Below are positions 1 through 6,661 of a stretch of 6,975 nucleotides of DNA, piece after piece (positions within the stretch are counted from its first letter, which is position 1; the number at the start of each line of letters is the position of its first letter). The stretch covers positions 1 to 6,975 of the forward strand of contig CAYLUU010000112.1 in the NCBI GenBank assembly GCA_964386925.1, written 5' to 3'. Made by a program: the position numbers and the translations under genes. Source of the DNA: CAG-791 sp964386925. Its GTDB lineage: Bacteria; Bacillota; Clostridia; Lachnospirales; Lachnospiraceae. A model generated the notes under the pieces. That model saw only the letters and a list, made by a program, of their open reading frames with translations, was not told the origin of the DNA and ran no database searches.

Positions 1-330
1 AAAGATATGGTACATGTCTATGACTGCGCACAGATGATATGCAGGGCTGTTGACGTTGATCGTGAGCATGGCTGGTATAATGTTGGAACGGGTGTGCTTG
101 TGACGCTGCAGGAGCAAATTGAGACGATTATCAAGGTGTTTTCACCAAAAGACCATCCATCAGAAATTATTTATTGTCCGGACAAACCTGTCGGTGGCGG
201 ATTTCGGATGGATGTGACGAATGCAAAAGAAGAGCTTGGATATGAACCGCAGTATGACGTGGAGGCATTGTTCCGTAACTATAAAGAGGAAATGGAAGTT
301 AATCGGTTCAGAGAATTAAGAGGCGAATAA
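1..330 (+). CDS. NAD-dependent epimerase/dehydratase, C-terminal part (5' end outside window)
   Basis: This is the last 109 codons of a gene that enters from the left edge; the frame is open from base 1, so the ATG at position 7 is probably internal. The pattern fits the C-terminal substrate-binding half of extended short-chain dehydrogenases that act on nucleotide sugars. It has a VHVYDCAQMICRAV segment (the usual Y/V-H-V-x-D-x-A signature), then WYNVGTGVLVTL (the conserved YN-[IV]-G-[ST]-G step), then CPDKP and a D-x-(T/S)-x-A-K-x-x-LGYEP tail. Such enzymes epimerise, dehydrate or reduce UDP-, GDP-, CDP- or dTDP-sugars in the cytoplasm for cell-surface polysaccharide synthesis. The Rossmann NAD site and the S-Y-K catalytic residues lie upstream of the window, so substrate and reaction cannot be assigned. 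No clear terminator follows the TAA stop. The family is fairly certain; the specific activity is unknown. Confidence 0.85.
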   Translation, partial: KDMVHVYDCAQMICRAVDVDREHGWYNVGTGVLVTLQEQIETIIKVFSPKDHPSEIIYCPDKPVGGGFRMDVTNAKEELGYEPQYDVEALFRNYKEEMEVNRFRELRGE

Positions 331-369
331 AAGCTAGGGGGAGTCACAGCTGTAACGAGGAAGGCTGGA

Positions 370-498
370 ATGACAGAGACGGAATTTGAGGAGAAGTTCT
401 TTGTGAGCTAGCTGACTGCTATACTGGCAGCAGGAGTTGAACCTAAAACGGTAACTATTCAGAGCTGGGCAAATTTATATCGAATGAGCTATGAATAA
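370..498 (+). pseudogene. Possible decayed short reading frame with one in-frame stop
   Basis: An ATG at 370 opens a frame reading MTETEFEEKFFVS, then TAG at 409-411, then 28 more codons (from LTAILAAGVEPK to ANLYRMSYE) to TAA at 496-498. The 43-codon frame is interrupted only by that TAG. Both halves have a plausible protein composition (acidic N-terminus, Ala/Val/Ile-rich middle), which suggests a remnant of a small gene or of a gene fragment left by a rearrangement. I do not recognise the sequence, and a 43-codon frame with a single stop can arise by chance. The rest of the 221-base gap between the epimerase and the AAA-like gene shows only a small ACAGCTGT palindrome near 347 and no convincing promoter or terminator. 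Confidence 0.2.
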
Positions 499-551
499 TT
501 ACCTAAAATGCGTGTATCTATTGGCAAAAGAAAGCAGAGAGTCTGAACAGT

Positions 552-2168
552 ATGGGAAGATTTGTGAATCCGGATAACAGTGCATTTCAGGTTGCACTGA
601 ATTCCAGAATCTATGTGGATAAAACGGGCTTGATCACATACACCAACAGTGTGCTGGGAACATCGAATGCGTATATCTGCAACAGCAGACCGCGCCGGTT
701 CGGCAAATCCTATGCAGCCAATATGCTGTCAGCCTATTACAGCAAGGGTGCAGATTCTGAGGCTATGTTTGCCGGGTTGGAAATTGGCAGGAGCGATGGG
801 TTTCGGGAGCACCTTAACCGGTATGATGTTATCCATATTGATATCCAATGGTTTGTGACCAATTGTGATGCAGCGGATCGGGTGACGGATTATATAACGG
901 AGAGTATTCTGGATGAGCTTCGCGTTATTTATCCTGAGATACTGCCGGACGGAGCGTGCCGTCTGCCGGATGCACTTTCAAGAATTCGCGAGAAAGCGGG
1001 ACAGAAATTCATCATTATCATAGATGAATGGGATGTCTTGATTCGGGATGCTGCGGCGGGCAGCAGGGCACAGAAGGAGTACATTCAGTTCCTGCGGGGA
1101 TTGTTCAAGGGAACGGAGCCGACTCGATATATACAGTTGGCTTATTTGACGGGAATTCTTCCGATCAAGAGGGAGAAGACGCAGTCTGCGCTGAATAATT
1201 TTGACGAGTTTACGATGTTGAGTGCCGGCGAGCTGGCTCCTTATGTTGGTTTCACAGAAAATGAAGTCAGCCAGCTGGCACAGGAATACCATCAGAATTT
1301 TGACGAAGTAAAGCGCTGGTATGATGGGTATCTTCTGAAAGAGCATCAAGTCTATAATCCTAGAGCGGTTGTCAGCGTGATGCAGAGGGGCGAGTTTAAG
1401 AGCTACTGGTCTGAGACGGGATCATATGAGGCTGTGGTACCGCTGATCAGTATGAATTACGACGGCCTGAAAACAGCGATTATAGAGATGCTTTCCGGAG
1501 CAGAGGTAAGAGTAAATACGGCTGCTTTTGAAAATGATACAGCCGATATCCGGAGCAAAGATGATGTATTGACCTATATGATTCATCTGGGATATCTAGG
1601 CTATAATGCCGTAAGAGGAACCGCATTTGTTCCGAATGAGGAAATCCGGCAGGAACTGGCAACTGCTGTTCAGAGCAAGGCATGGAATGAACTCTTGCTG
1701 TTTCAGCAGGAATCGGAGAGGCTGCTGGAGGCGACGCTGGATATGGATGGAACTGTCGTTGCCGAAGAAATTGAAAAAATCCATAATGAGTACATGTCGG
1801 TTATTCAGTATCACAATGAGAATTCCCTGAGTAGCGTGCTTGCGATTGCCTATCTTAGTGCAATCCAGTATTATTTCAAGCCAGTGCGTGAATTGCCGAC
1901 AGGACGTGGTTTTGCGGACTTTGTGTTTATTCCAAAGCCGGAATTTAGAGCAGATTATCCGGCGTTGGTTGTAGAACTGAAGTGGAACCAGAGCGCAGAG
2001 ACGGCAATTCAGCAGATTAAGAGCAGGAAGTACCCGTCCTCAATTCTGAATTATACCGGAGAGATTCTGCTGGTTGGAATCAATTACGACAGGACCAGCA
2101 AGGAGCATCAGTGCTTGATTGAAAGTTTCCGTTCTGTTCCCGGTACTGGCGCAGTGTGCAGCCGGTGA
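552..2168 (+). CDS. AAA-ATPase-like protein with C-terminal PD-(D/E)XK nuclease fold
   Basis: The protein has 538 residues, a usual size for the family (AAA-ATPase_like, Pfam PF09820, plus PDDEXK_9, PF08011). The N-terminus carries the family hallmark: an NPxNxxF-like start, YVDKTGLI, then a P-loop variant SRPRRFGKS at about residues 45-53, with K52 and S53 as the nucleotide-binding pair. A Walker B strand, FIIIIDEWD, has D158 and E159. The C-terminal module has D456 in GRGFADFVF and E475-L-K477 in VVELKWN, the D-x(n)-ExK metal site of PD-(D/E)XK nucleases, followed by a QQIKSRKY helix. All key residues are present, so both halves may be active; the biological role of the family is unestablished. 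The start at 552 matches the family N-terminus, but its ribosome site is weak (GAGAG about 10 bases upstream). The last 12 residues or so (RSVPGTG onward) are not family-like and are the antisense of the AraC gene's 3' end. No partner gene is adjacent. Confidence 0.9.
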   Translation: MGRFVNPDNSAFQVALNSRIYVDKTGLITYTNSVLGTSNAYICNSRPRRFGKSYAANMLSAYYSKGADSEAMFAGLEIGRSDGFREHLNRYDVIHIDIQWFVTNCDAADRVTDYITESILDELRVIYPEILPDGACRLPDALSRIREKAGQKFIIIIDEWDVLIRDAAAGSRAQKEYIQFLRGLFKGTEPTRYIQLAYLTGILPIKREKTQSALNNFDEFTMLSAGELAPYVGFTENEVSQLAQEYHQNFDEVKRWYDGYLLKEHQVYNPRAVVSVMQRGEFKSYWSETGSYEAVVPLISMNYDGLKTAIIEMLSGAEVRVNTAAFENDTADIRSKDDVLTYMIHLGYLGYNAVRGTAFVPNEEIRQELATAVQSKAWNELLLFQQESERLLEATLDMDGTVVAEEIEKIHNEYMSVIQYHNENSLSSVLAIAYLSAIQYYFKPVRELPTGRGFADFVFIPKPEFRADYPALVVELKWNQSAETAIQQIKSRKYPSSILNYTGEILLVGINYDRTSKEHQCLIESFRSVPGTGAVCSR

Positions 2169-3486
2169 ATTTCCTGAATTGCTGGCCCAGGTGGCTTTGT
2201 GAGGAGAAGCCCAGGTAGGAGGCAATTTCGATGTAGGAGTAGTCGGAATAGATCAGAAGATTTTTGGCACGGCTTATTTTCTCCTGCAGGATATAGGCAG
2301 AGATGGTAGTGCCTTCACATTGTTTGAACAGCTGGGAGAGGTAGTTCGGGCTGCAGCCTGCCTCGCGGGCCAGGTCCGTCACGGTGATCCGGCTGTGCAG
2401 ATGAGAGAAAATGTAATCCTTGCATTTGTTGATGCGAGGATTATTTTGCTTTTGCAGGATTCCTTTTTGCTGCTCCCTGAGCTCATGCACCAGGCTGGCA
2501 TACTGAAGCTCGGCATTGCGCCCGAGGGTGGGGAGGAGAGCGATATCACTGCAGTCCTCGATCTCCTGAATGTAGACGTCACTGAGGGAAAAAGAAATCT
2601 CCGGTGACAGCCCGCCACGGATTGCAGTGCGGCTGGCGAGTGTAATGAGAACGATCATCAGATTCTTCATATTCCGCAGAGGATCCTTGGCCAGTGTGCC
2701 GATGGTTCCGTCATAATCCTCCTGCCAGCTCTTCTGCAGCTGGAGAAGATCACCATTCTCAATACTGCTCTGTTCTCGAAGCTCCTGATCGTAGGAGTTG
2801 TGATGGACATCATTCTCCTGATTCTCGAATAAGAGGCTGTTGAAGGCCTTCTGGGTTTCCTGCGCGTTGTCCGTATGGATGAGGTTATCATGGATAATCT
2901 GCGAAGGAGTCATTTCGATATCCGTTATCATCTGATAGAAGAAGCCAATATCGTCCATATAAGTGAGAAAATCAACTTGCGGAACTGTGCTGCCGGCACT
3001 CCACTTCGGGAGGTCGCCATCATAGTTGCAGCGAAGGTGAATCGGCGCTGCGAATCGGACCGGCCCCAGGACATAGGTTGCATCGGAACCGGTGATACAG
3101 CAGAAGATATTGTCCTGCTGCAGAGATTTCATAATGGGACCTGTCAGAGCTGCGTCTGCCGAAGCCTTGGTATGCGGAGGCTGAAGAGCATCCTGCGAGT
3201 TTTCGGAATTGAAATGAGGAATGGCTTCCGGAAAATCTGGATTTTCTAAGTCTGACTGGGACATGATGTTCGAAGGCTGTGAATCTTCGGAGGCGGTCTG
3301 AATCACGATATCCATATCGCGGAGCAGGAACGCCATAAAATCGCTGTCTTTCAGAAAGGATTCCTGCAAAGCCTGCATGGACGGGACACCGCAATAGGAG
3401 AAGAGCAGTTCCCCGGAGAGGGAGAAGCTGGAAGCACAGGTGTGCATTTTCCGTGAGAGATATTGGAGCAAGGTGGTATCCTGCAA
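2080..3486 (-). CDS. AraC-family transcriptional regulator of the divergent GH5/transporter genes
   Basis: From the TTG at 3486 the protein has 468 residues; a GTG at 3522 would add 12. I prefer TTG because a perfect AGGAGG lies 8 bases upstream of it, whereas the GTG has only a weak site. The last 100 or so residues are a typical AraC/XylS DNA-binding domain: first helix-turn-helix at about 367-390 (ITVTDLAREAGCSPNYLSQLF), second at about 417-442 (SYIEIASYLGFSSQSHLGQQF, then RKFTGCTLRQYRE). The N-terminal 350 residues are a sensor region. It includes a YVLGPV motif near 138, a polar Ser/Asn/Pro-rich linker at about 66-113, and a KNLMIVLITLASRTAIRGGL helix near 274-293 of a type I associate with Firmicute AraC regulators. 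No membrane segment is seen. Divergent placement suggests it controls the GH5-symporter operon, probably activating it when sugar is bound. The final 17 residues (from NGNFQSS) lie beyond the normal family end and run into the antisense of the nuclease gene. Confidence 0.9.
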   Translation of the reverse strand: MQDTTLLQYLSRKMHTCASSFSLSGELLFSYCGVPSMQALQESFLKDSDFMAFLLRDMDIVIQTASEDSQPSNIMSQSDLENPDFPEAIPHFNSENSQDALQPPHTKASADAALTGPIMKSLQQDNIFCCITGSDATYVLGPVRFAAPIHLRCNYDGDLPKWSAGSTVPQVDFLTYMDDIGFFYQMITDIEMTPSQIIHDNLIHTDNAQETQKAFNSLLFENQENDVHHNSYDQELREQSSIENGDLLQLQKSWQEDYDGTIGTLAKDPLRNMKNLMIVLITLASRTAIRGGLSPEISFSLSDVYIQEIEDCSDIALLPTLGRNAELQYASLVHELREQQKGILQKQNNPRINKCKDYIFSHLHSRITVTDLAREAGCSPNYLSQLFKQCEGTTISAYILQEKISRAKNLLIYSDYSYIEIASYLGFSSQSHLGQQFRKFTGCTLRQYREQNGNFQSSTDAPCWSCRN

Positions 3487-3494
3487 GGCTTTGT

Positions 3495-3500
3495 CCTCCT
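3495..3500 (-). promoter_or_regulatory. Ribosome binding site deciding the AraC-gene start
   Basis: On the minus strand this reads AGGAGG, eight bases before an in-frame TTG at 3484-3486. It is the only consensus Shine-Dalgarno sequence near the gene's 5' end. The GTG at 3522 has only a GGCAGG-like match, and the first ATG (3447) has no site. It therefore supports TTG as the start. Confidence 0.6.
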
Positions 3501-3538
3501 GTGGATGCTGAACTGATAACACGTATACCTGCCAGAAT

Positions 3539-3661
3539 GCAGCATTTCCTTAGGGATCGCACGGAGTTGCAAGGGAAAATGCTGCTTCGCAGCGCAAATC
3601 CGGCGGGGGAAACGCTTTCATCAGCGTTTTCCTAAAAATCCATGCCTGCTCGCACAGGCAT
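3539..3661. repeat. Cluster of stem-loops made from related inverted arms
   Basis: Several arms in this stretch are versions of one motif. GCAGCATTTCC (3539-3549) pairs with GGAAAATGCTGC (3574-3585) with one bulge. GGAAACGCT (3608-3616) pairs with AGCGTTTTCC (3623-3632) around a TTCATC loop, also with one bulge. The second and fourth arms can instead pair with each other over 11 bases with a single U-G wobble, so the folds are mutually exclusive. Between them is GCTGC-TTC-GCAGC (3581-3593), and after them ATGCCTG-CTCGCA-CAGGCAT (3642-3661), a perfect 7-base stem. Read on the minus strand, the last stem is followed by GGATTTTTA, weakly terminator-like. The element lies just upstream of the AraC start. 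It may be a dispersed intergenic palindromic repeat (REP/BIME-like) or a structured 5' leader of the AraC mRNA; the sequence alone does not decide. No protein-coding potential is evident. Confidence 0.55.
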
Positions 3662-3752
3662 CACCACAAATAAAATCAGATGCTGTGTGCCTGCATCATT
3701 TCCGCAGCAGCATGGTTTGCTGGCAGAGGTATTGCAAAGGGATCTTAGCATA

Positions 3753-3782
3753 TTGATCTGAGAATTGTGATAAAAATATAAT
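3753..3782 (+). promoter_or_regulatory. Sigma-A-type promoter of the GH5-symporter operon
   Basis: TTGATC (3753-3758) and a perfect TATAAT (3777-3782) are separated by 18 bases, a good housekeeping promoter match. Transcription would begin near 3789, giving an untranslated leader of about 185 bases before the GH5 start at 3974. It is the best promoter in the divergent region and is well placed for control by the adjacent AraC protein. Confidence 0.6.
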
Positions 3783-3788
3783 ATTTTT
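3772..3788. promoter_or_regulatory. A+T palindrome overlapping the -10 box (possible operator)
   Basis: AAAAATAT-A-ATATTTTT is a perfect 8-base inverted repeat around one central base, and it contains the TATAAT -10 box. A palindrome at this spot could be a repressor site, or simply an easily melted A+T-rich promoter core. AraC proteins usually bind direct, asymmetric sites, so a different regulator would be more natural if it is an operator. Confidence 0.3.
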
Positions 3789-3822
3789 GATATAAAGTCC
3801 ACCGCTAATCGATGTAAGGTAA

Positions 3823-3835
3823 CTGCTCAGAGCAG
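3823..3835. promoter_or_regulatory. Small palindrome in the GH5 leader
   Basis: CTGCTC-A-GAGCAG is a perfect 6-base inverted repeat with a one-base centre, about 35 bases downstream of the predicted transcription start. Its place in the leader makes it a candidate operator. With a one-base centre it cannot form a stable RNA hairpin, so a DNA-level role is likelier if it has one. The rest of the leader to 3973 shows no clear riboswitch or terminator. Confidence 0.2.
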
Positions 3836-3973
3836 CTGCAGAAGGCAAGGAAGCATGTCTGCGACTGGATCAATAAGACATGGAGACGGAACGGGTGCTG
3901 CATACATATGAGTAGATGCAGAACAGCTTCAGAACAGATGCGATTCCGTACCGTCGGGAAAGGGAAAGGTGAG

Positions 3974-5143
3974 ATGAAGGTCAAGGGTGTCAATTTAGGA
4001 AACTGGCTGGTTCTCGAGAAGTGGATGAACCCCGCGCTGTTCGAGGGGACGACGGCGGAGGATGAATACTGGCTTCCGAGACAGCTGCCGAAGGAGGTCT
4101 ATGAGGCGCGGATTAAGATCCACCGCAGCGAGTACATCACGGAGCGCGATTTCGTGACGATCAAATCCTGGGGCTTGGACGCCGTCCGGATTCCGGTGCC
4201 GTATTTTATCTTCGGTGACAGGGAGCCGTTCATCGGCTGCATCGAAGAGCTGGACAAGGCCTTTAACTGGGCGGAGAAATACGGTCTGAAGATTCTGATC
4301 GATCTGCACACCGCGCCGATGGGACAGAACGGCTCGGACAACGGCGGTATCTGCGGCGTGTGCAAGTGGGCACAGACGCCGGATGAGGTGGAATTCGTTC
4401 ACACCGTGCTGGAGCGTCTGGCGAAGAGATACGGCCACAGAGAGGGACTATGGGGAATCGAGCTTCTCAACGAGCCGGTTCTGCCGAAGGCCTGGGATCT
4501 GATGGACATGCAGAAGCGCTATCCCCCGATGGATGCAGAGATGGCGAAGGGCAGCGCACCCATCACCTACGACTTCATCCGGCAGTTCTACCTGGATGCC
4601 TATGACCGCATCACGCCCTACCTTGCGGAGGACAAATATGTCGTCATCCATGACGGCTTTGAGCTGACCATCTGGAAGGACTTCATGCGCGAGGAGAAAT
4701 ACAAAAACGTCGTACTCGATACCCACCAGTACCTGATGCTGGCCGAGATGATGGGCTGCGAGCAGACGATCGAGGGCTATGAGAAATTCGTTCGCGAGCA
4801 CTTCATGAAGGACATCGAGGAAATGCAGCAGTATTTCCCGGTGATCTGCGGCGAGTGGTGCCTGTTCAATTCCCTTGCCTGCGGGTGCGACACGAAGGGC
4901 GGCCAGACCGTCCTGAACGGCGTCGAGGGGGCTGTAATTGAGACCTACTCGCCCGAGCAGAAAAAGGAAATTTACCGGGCCGTTGCGAAGGTGCAGAAGG
5001 AAGCCTGGGAGAAGGGCTCTGGATATTTTTACTGGAGCTACAAGCTGCTGACCGATACCGTGAACACAGAAGGCTGGATCGGCTGGGACAGCTGGGATCT
5101 GGGGCGCTGCGTTGATTTCGGATGGTTCCCGCTGGATCGGTAA
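3974..5143 (+). CDS. Cytoplasmic GH5-family beta-glucanase/glucosidase
   Basis: The protein has 389 residues and is a (beta/alpha)8 glycoside hydrolase of family 5. GVNLGNWLVLEKWM (5-18) followed by NPALFEG is like the start of exo-beta-1,3-glucanases of this family. R72 in AVRIPVP, H112 in LIDLHTAP, N166-E167-P168 (acid/base Glu), H251 and Y253 in DTHQY, and E294 in VICGEW (nucleophile) are all in family order, and YFYWSYK near the end supplies the conserved aromatic. The catalytic set looks complete. There is no signal peptide, so it should act inside the cell on imported oligosaccharides, matching the symporter gene 43 bases downstream. An ATG at 3908 would add 22 basic, non-family residues. 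I chose 3974 because the family motif starts there and a purine-rich AGGGAAAGG precedes it. The substrate is likely a beta-1,3- or mixed beta-glucan oligosaccharide or an aryl/alkyl glucoside, inferred from similarity only. Confidence 0.92.
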   Translation: MKVKGVNLGNWLVLEKWMNPALFEGTTAEDEYWLPRQLPKEVYEARIKIHRSEYITERDFVTIKSWGLDAVRIPVPYFIFGDREPFIGCIEELDKAFNWAEKYGLKILIDLHTAPMGQNGSDNGGICGVCKWAQTPDEVEFVHTVLERLAKRYGHREGLWGIELLNEPVLPKAWDLMDMQKRYPPMDAEMAKGSAPITYDFIRQFYLDAYDRITPYLAEDKYVVIHDGFELTIWKDFMREEKYKNVVLDTHQYLMLAEMMGCEQTIEGYEKFVREHFMKDIEEMQQYFPVICGEWCLFNSLACGCDTKGGQTVLNGVEGAVIETYSPEQKKEIYRAVAKVQKEAWEKGSGYFYWSYKLLTDTVNTEGWIGWDSWDLGRCVDFGWFPLDR

Positions 5144-5172
5144 CTTAGCGTCTGCAAGGACTCTGTGAATGA

Positions 5173-5180
5173 AGAGGAGA
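5173..5180 (+). promoter_or_regulatory. Ribosome binding site deciding the symporter start
   Basis: AGAGGAGA ends six bases before the ATG at 5187. The upstream in-frame ATG at 5169 overlaps this site and has no ribosome site of its own, so translation most likely begins at 5187. Confidence 0.7.
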
Positions 5181-5186
5181 CAATTA

Positions 5187-6635
5187 ATGAAAGAGAAAAA
5201 TATGGATTCCAATGCCAAGCTTAGCTTTTTGGAACGGTTTGCCTATGGTATGGGCGACTATGCAGGAAACCTGGTTTATTCCGCAATCAGCGCGTTCCTG
5301 CTCGTGTATTACACCAATGTTGTCGGCGTAAGCGCAGCAGCGGCAGCTTCCATCATTGCGATCTCAAAGATCTTTGATGGAATTTCGGATCTGGTCATGG
5401 GTTACATCATCGACCACACCCACAGCAAATGGGGCAAGGCTCGTCCGTGGATTGCGAGACTGTGCGTGCCGCTTGCAGTGTGCACGGTGCTGATGTTCTC
5501 GGTTCCGGCTTCCTTCGTCGGCAAGACGCAGCTGGCCTATATCTTCCTGACCTACAACCTGGTTTCCACCATTTTCTACACCGGAATCAACGTGCCGTAT
5601 GCGACGCTGAACGGCCTGATGACAACCAACCAGTATGAGAGAGGCCTTCTCGGAAACTTCCGTAACCTCCTGGCAACTGCCGGCACGATGACCATCAACA
5701 CCGTTGTGCTGAAGATGACGGCAGCCTTCGGCGGCGGAGATCCGTATTCCCAGAAGGGCTGGACACTGACCTTTGTTGTTCTGATGATCGTGTTCGTTAT
5801 CCTGAACATGTTCACCTTCTTCTGCTGCAAGGAGCGTGTCGTTGAGGACGGCGCACAGGGAAGCCAGGAACAGAACTCCCAGGAAAATCAGGCGAAGACC
5901 AGCCAAGTAAAGGATGCGCAGGCGAAGGAGAGCAACGTATCCTTCCTCAAGGGCGTGAAGGGTCTGATCAACAACAAATACTGGGTTCTGATGGTTGTGG
6001 CAGAATTCGTTATGTATTTCATGATGTCCACGTTCTTCGGTTCCGCAGTTTATTTTGCCCAGTACAACATCGGAGACAGCAGCCAGTACACACTGATTTC
6101 CAATACCCTGTCGCTGGCACAGATCGTGTTCCTCTTCGTGACACCGTTTATCATGAAGAAGGTTTCCAAAAAGAACCTGTTCATGTATGGCATGGGACTG
6201 TCGGCGCTCGGCTTCCTTCTCTCCGGACTCACAACGAATGTGACTCTTATCTGCATCCTCTCTGCAGTTAAGGGAATCGGCTTTGCCTGCGGCGGAGCTT
6301 CTATGTACGGACTCCTGCAGGATGCCATTACCTACGGCGAGTGGTATAACGGATACGGAACTGCCGGCATGGGAAATGCAGCGTCTTCCTTCTGCATGAA
6401 GGTCGGCTCCGGCATCGGAACGGCAGCACTTGGCTGGGTCCTGGAGGCAGGCGGATTCGACGCACAGCTCGAGGTTCAGTCGGCAAGCGCTCTTGCTGCC
6501 ATCAACTGGTCCTTCGCATGGATTCCGTTCATCATGGTTGTCATCGCCGTTATCTGCATGTTCTTCTTCGACCTCGATAAGAAATACGATCAGGTTGTCG
6601 CAGATCTGGCACAGGGCAAGCATCGCGGAGAGTAA
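5187..6635 (+). CDS. GPH-family (MelB-like) sugar:cation symporter
   Basis: The protein has 482 residues with about 12 hydrophobic segments, the fold of the glycoside-pentoside-hexuronide:cation symporters in the major facilitator superfamily. Near the N-terminus, YGMGDYAGN (20-28) is the family's helix-1 signature. FDGISDLVMG (63-72) carries the D-x3-D pair (D64, D68) matching the cation-site aspartates of MelB, and GKARPW (83-88) is the loop motif after helix 2. ITYGEW, in the second half, is the typical GPH motif of helices 10-11. It should import a sugar or glycoside with Na+ or H+ across the cytoplasmic membrane. Placed after the GH5 gene in the same operon and followed by a terminator, it probably supplies that enzyme's substrate. 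Unusually, the central cytoplasmic loop (about residues 220-250) is long and rich in Gln, Ser, Asn and Lys. The family call is firm; the substrate is an inference from context. Confidence 0.94.
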   Translation: MKEKNMDSNAKLSFLERFAYGMGDYAGNLVYSAISAFLLVYYTNVVGVSAAAAASIIAISKIFDGISDLVMGYIIDHTHSKWGKARPWIARLCVPLAVCTVLMFSVPASFVGKTQLAYIFLTYNLVSTIFYTGINVPYATLNGLMTTNQYERGLLGNFRNLLATAGTMTINTVVLKMTAAFGGGDPYSQKGWTLTFVVLMIVFVILNMFTFFCCKERVVEDGAQGSQEQNSQENQAKTSQVKDAQAKESNVSFLKGVKGLINNKYWVLMVVAEFVMYFMMSTFFGSAVYFAQYNIGDSSQYTLISNTLSLAQIVFLFVTPFIMKKVSKKNLFMYGMGLSALGFLLSGLTTNVTLICILSAVKGIGFACGGASMYGLLQDAITYGEWYNGYGTAGMGNAASSFCMKVGSGIGTAALGWVLEAGGFDAQLEVQSASALAAINWSFAWIPFIMVVIAVICMFFFDLDKKYDQVVADLAQGKHRGE

Positions 6636-6661
6636 GCAAATAAAAAAGAACAGAAACATGG

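Noticed and set aside
416..433. CTGCT...AGCAG stem in the gap before the nuclease gene, considered as a terminator for the epimerase
   Set aside because: Only five base pairs, an eight-base loop, no T-tract, and more than 80 bases after the stop codon.
2875..3249. Plus-strand frame of 124 codons within the AraC gene
   Set aside because: Antisense to a supported gene, no recognisable motif and no convincing ribosome site.
3020..3562. Minus-strand frame of 180 codons overlapping the AraC gene's 5' part
   Set aside because: It is in another frame of the AraC gene, with Arg/Ser-rich composition and no domain; the AraC frame has the better ribosome site and known motifs.
3539..3661. CRISPR array interpretation of the repeated arms
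   Set aside because: The repeats are short, alternate in orientation and are unevenly spaced; there are no uniform spacers and no cas genes.
4448..5218. Long minus-strand open frame (256 codons) opposite the GH5 gene
   Set aside because: It is the antisense of a clear GH5 coding sequence, has no recognisable domain, and follows from the G+C-rich codon use of the sense gene.
5364..6659. Very long minus-strand open frame (431 codons) opposite the symporter
   Set aside because: It is the antisense shadow of an unmistakable membrane transporter; its His/Glu/Cys-rich composition reflects reverse-complemented hydrophobic codons, and its start lies next to the operon terminator.
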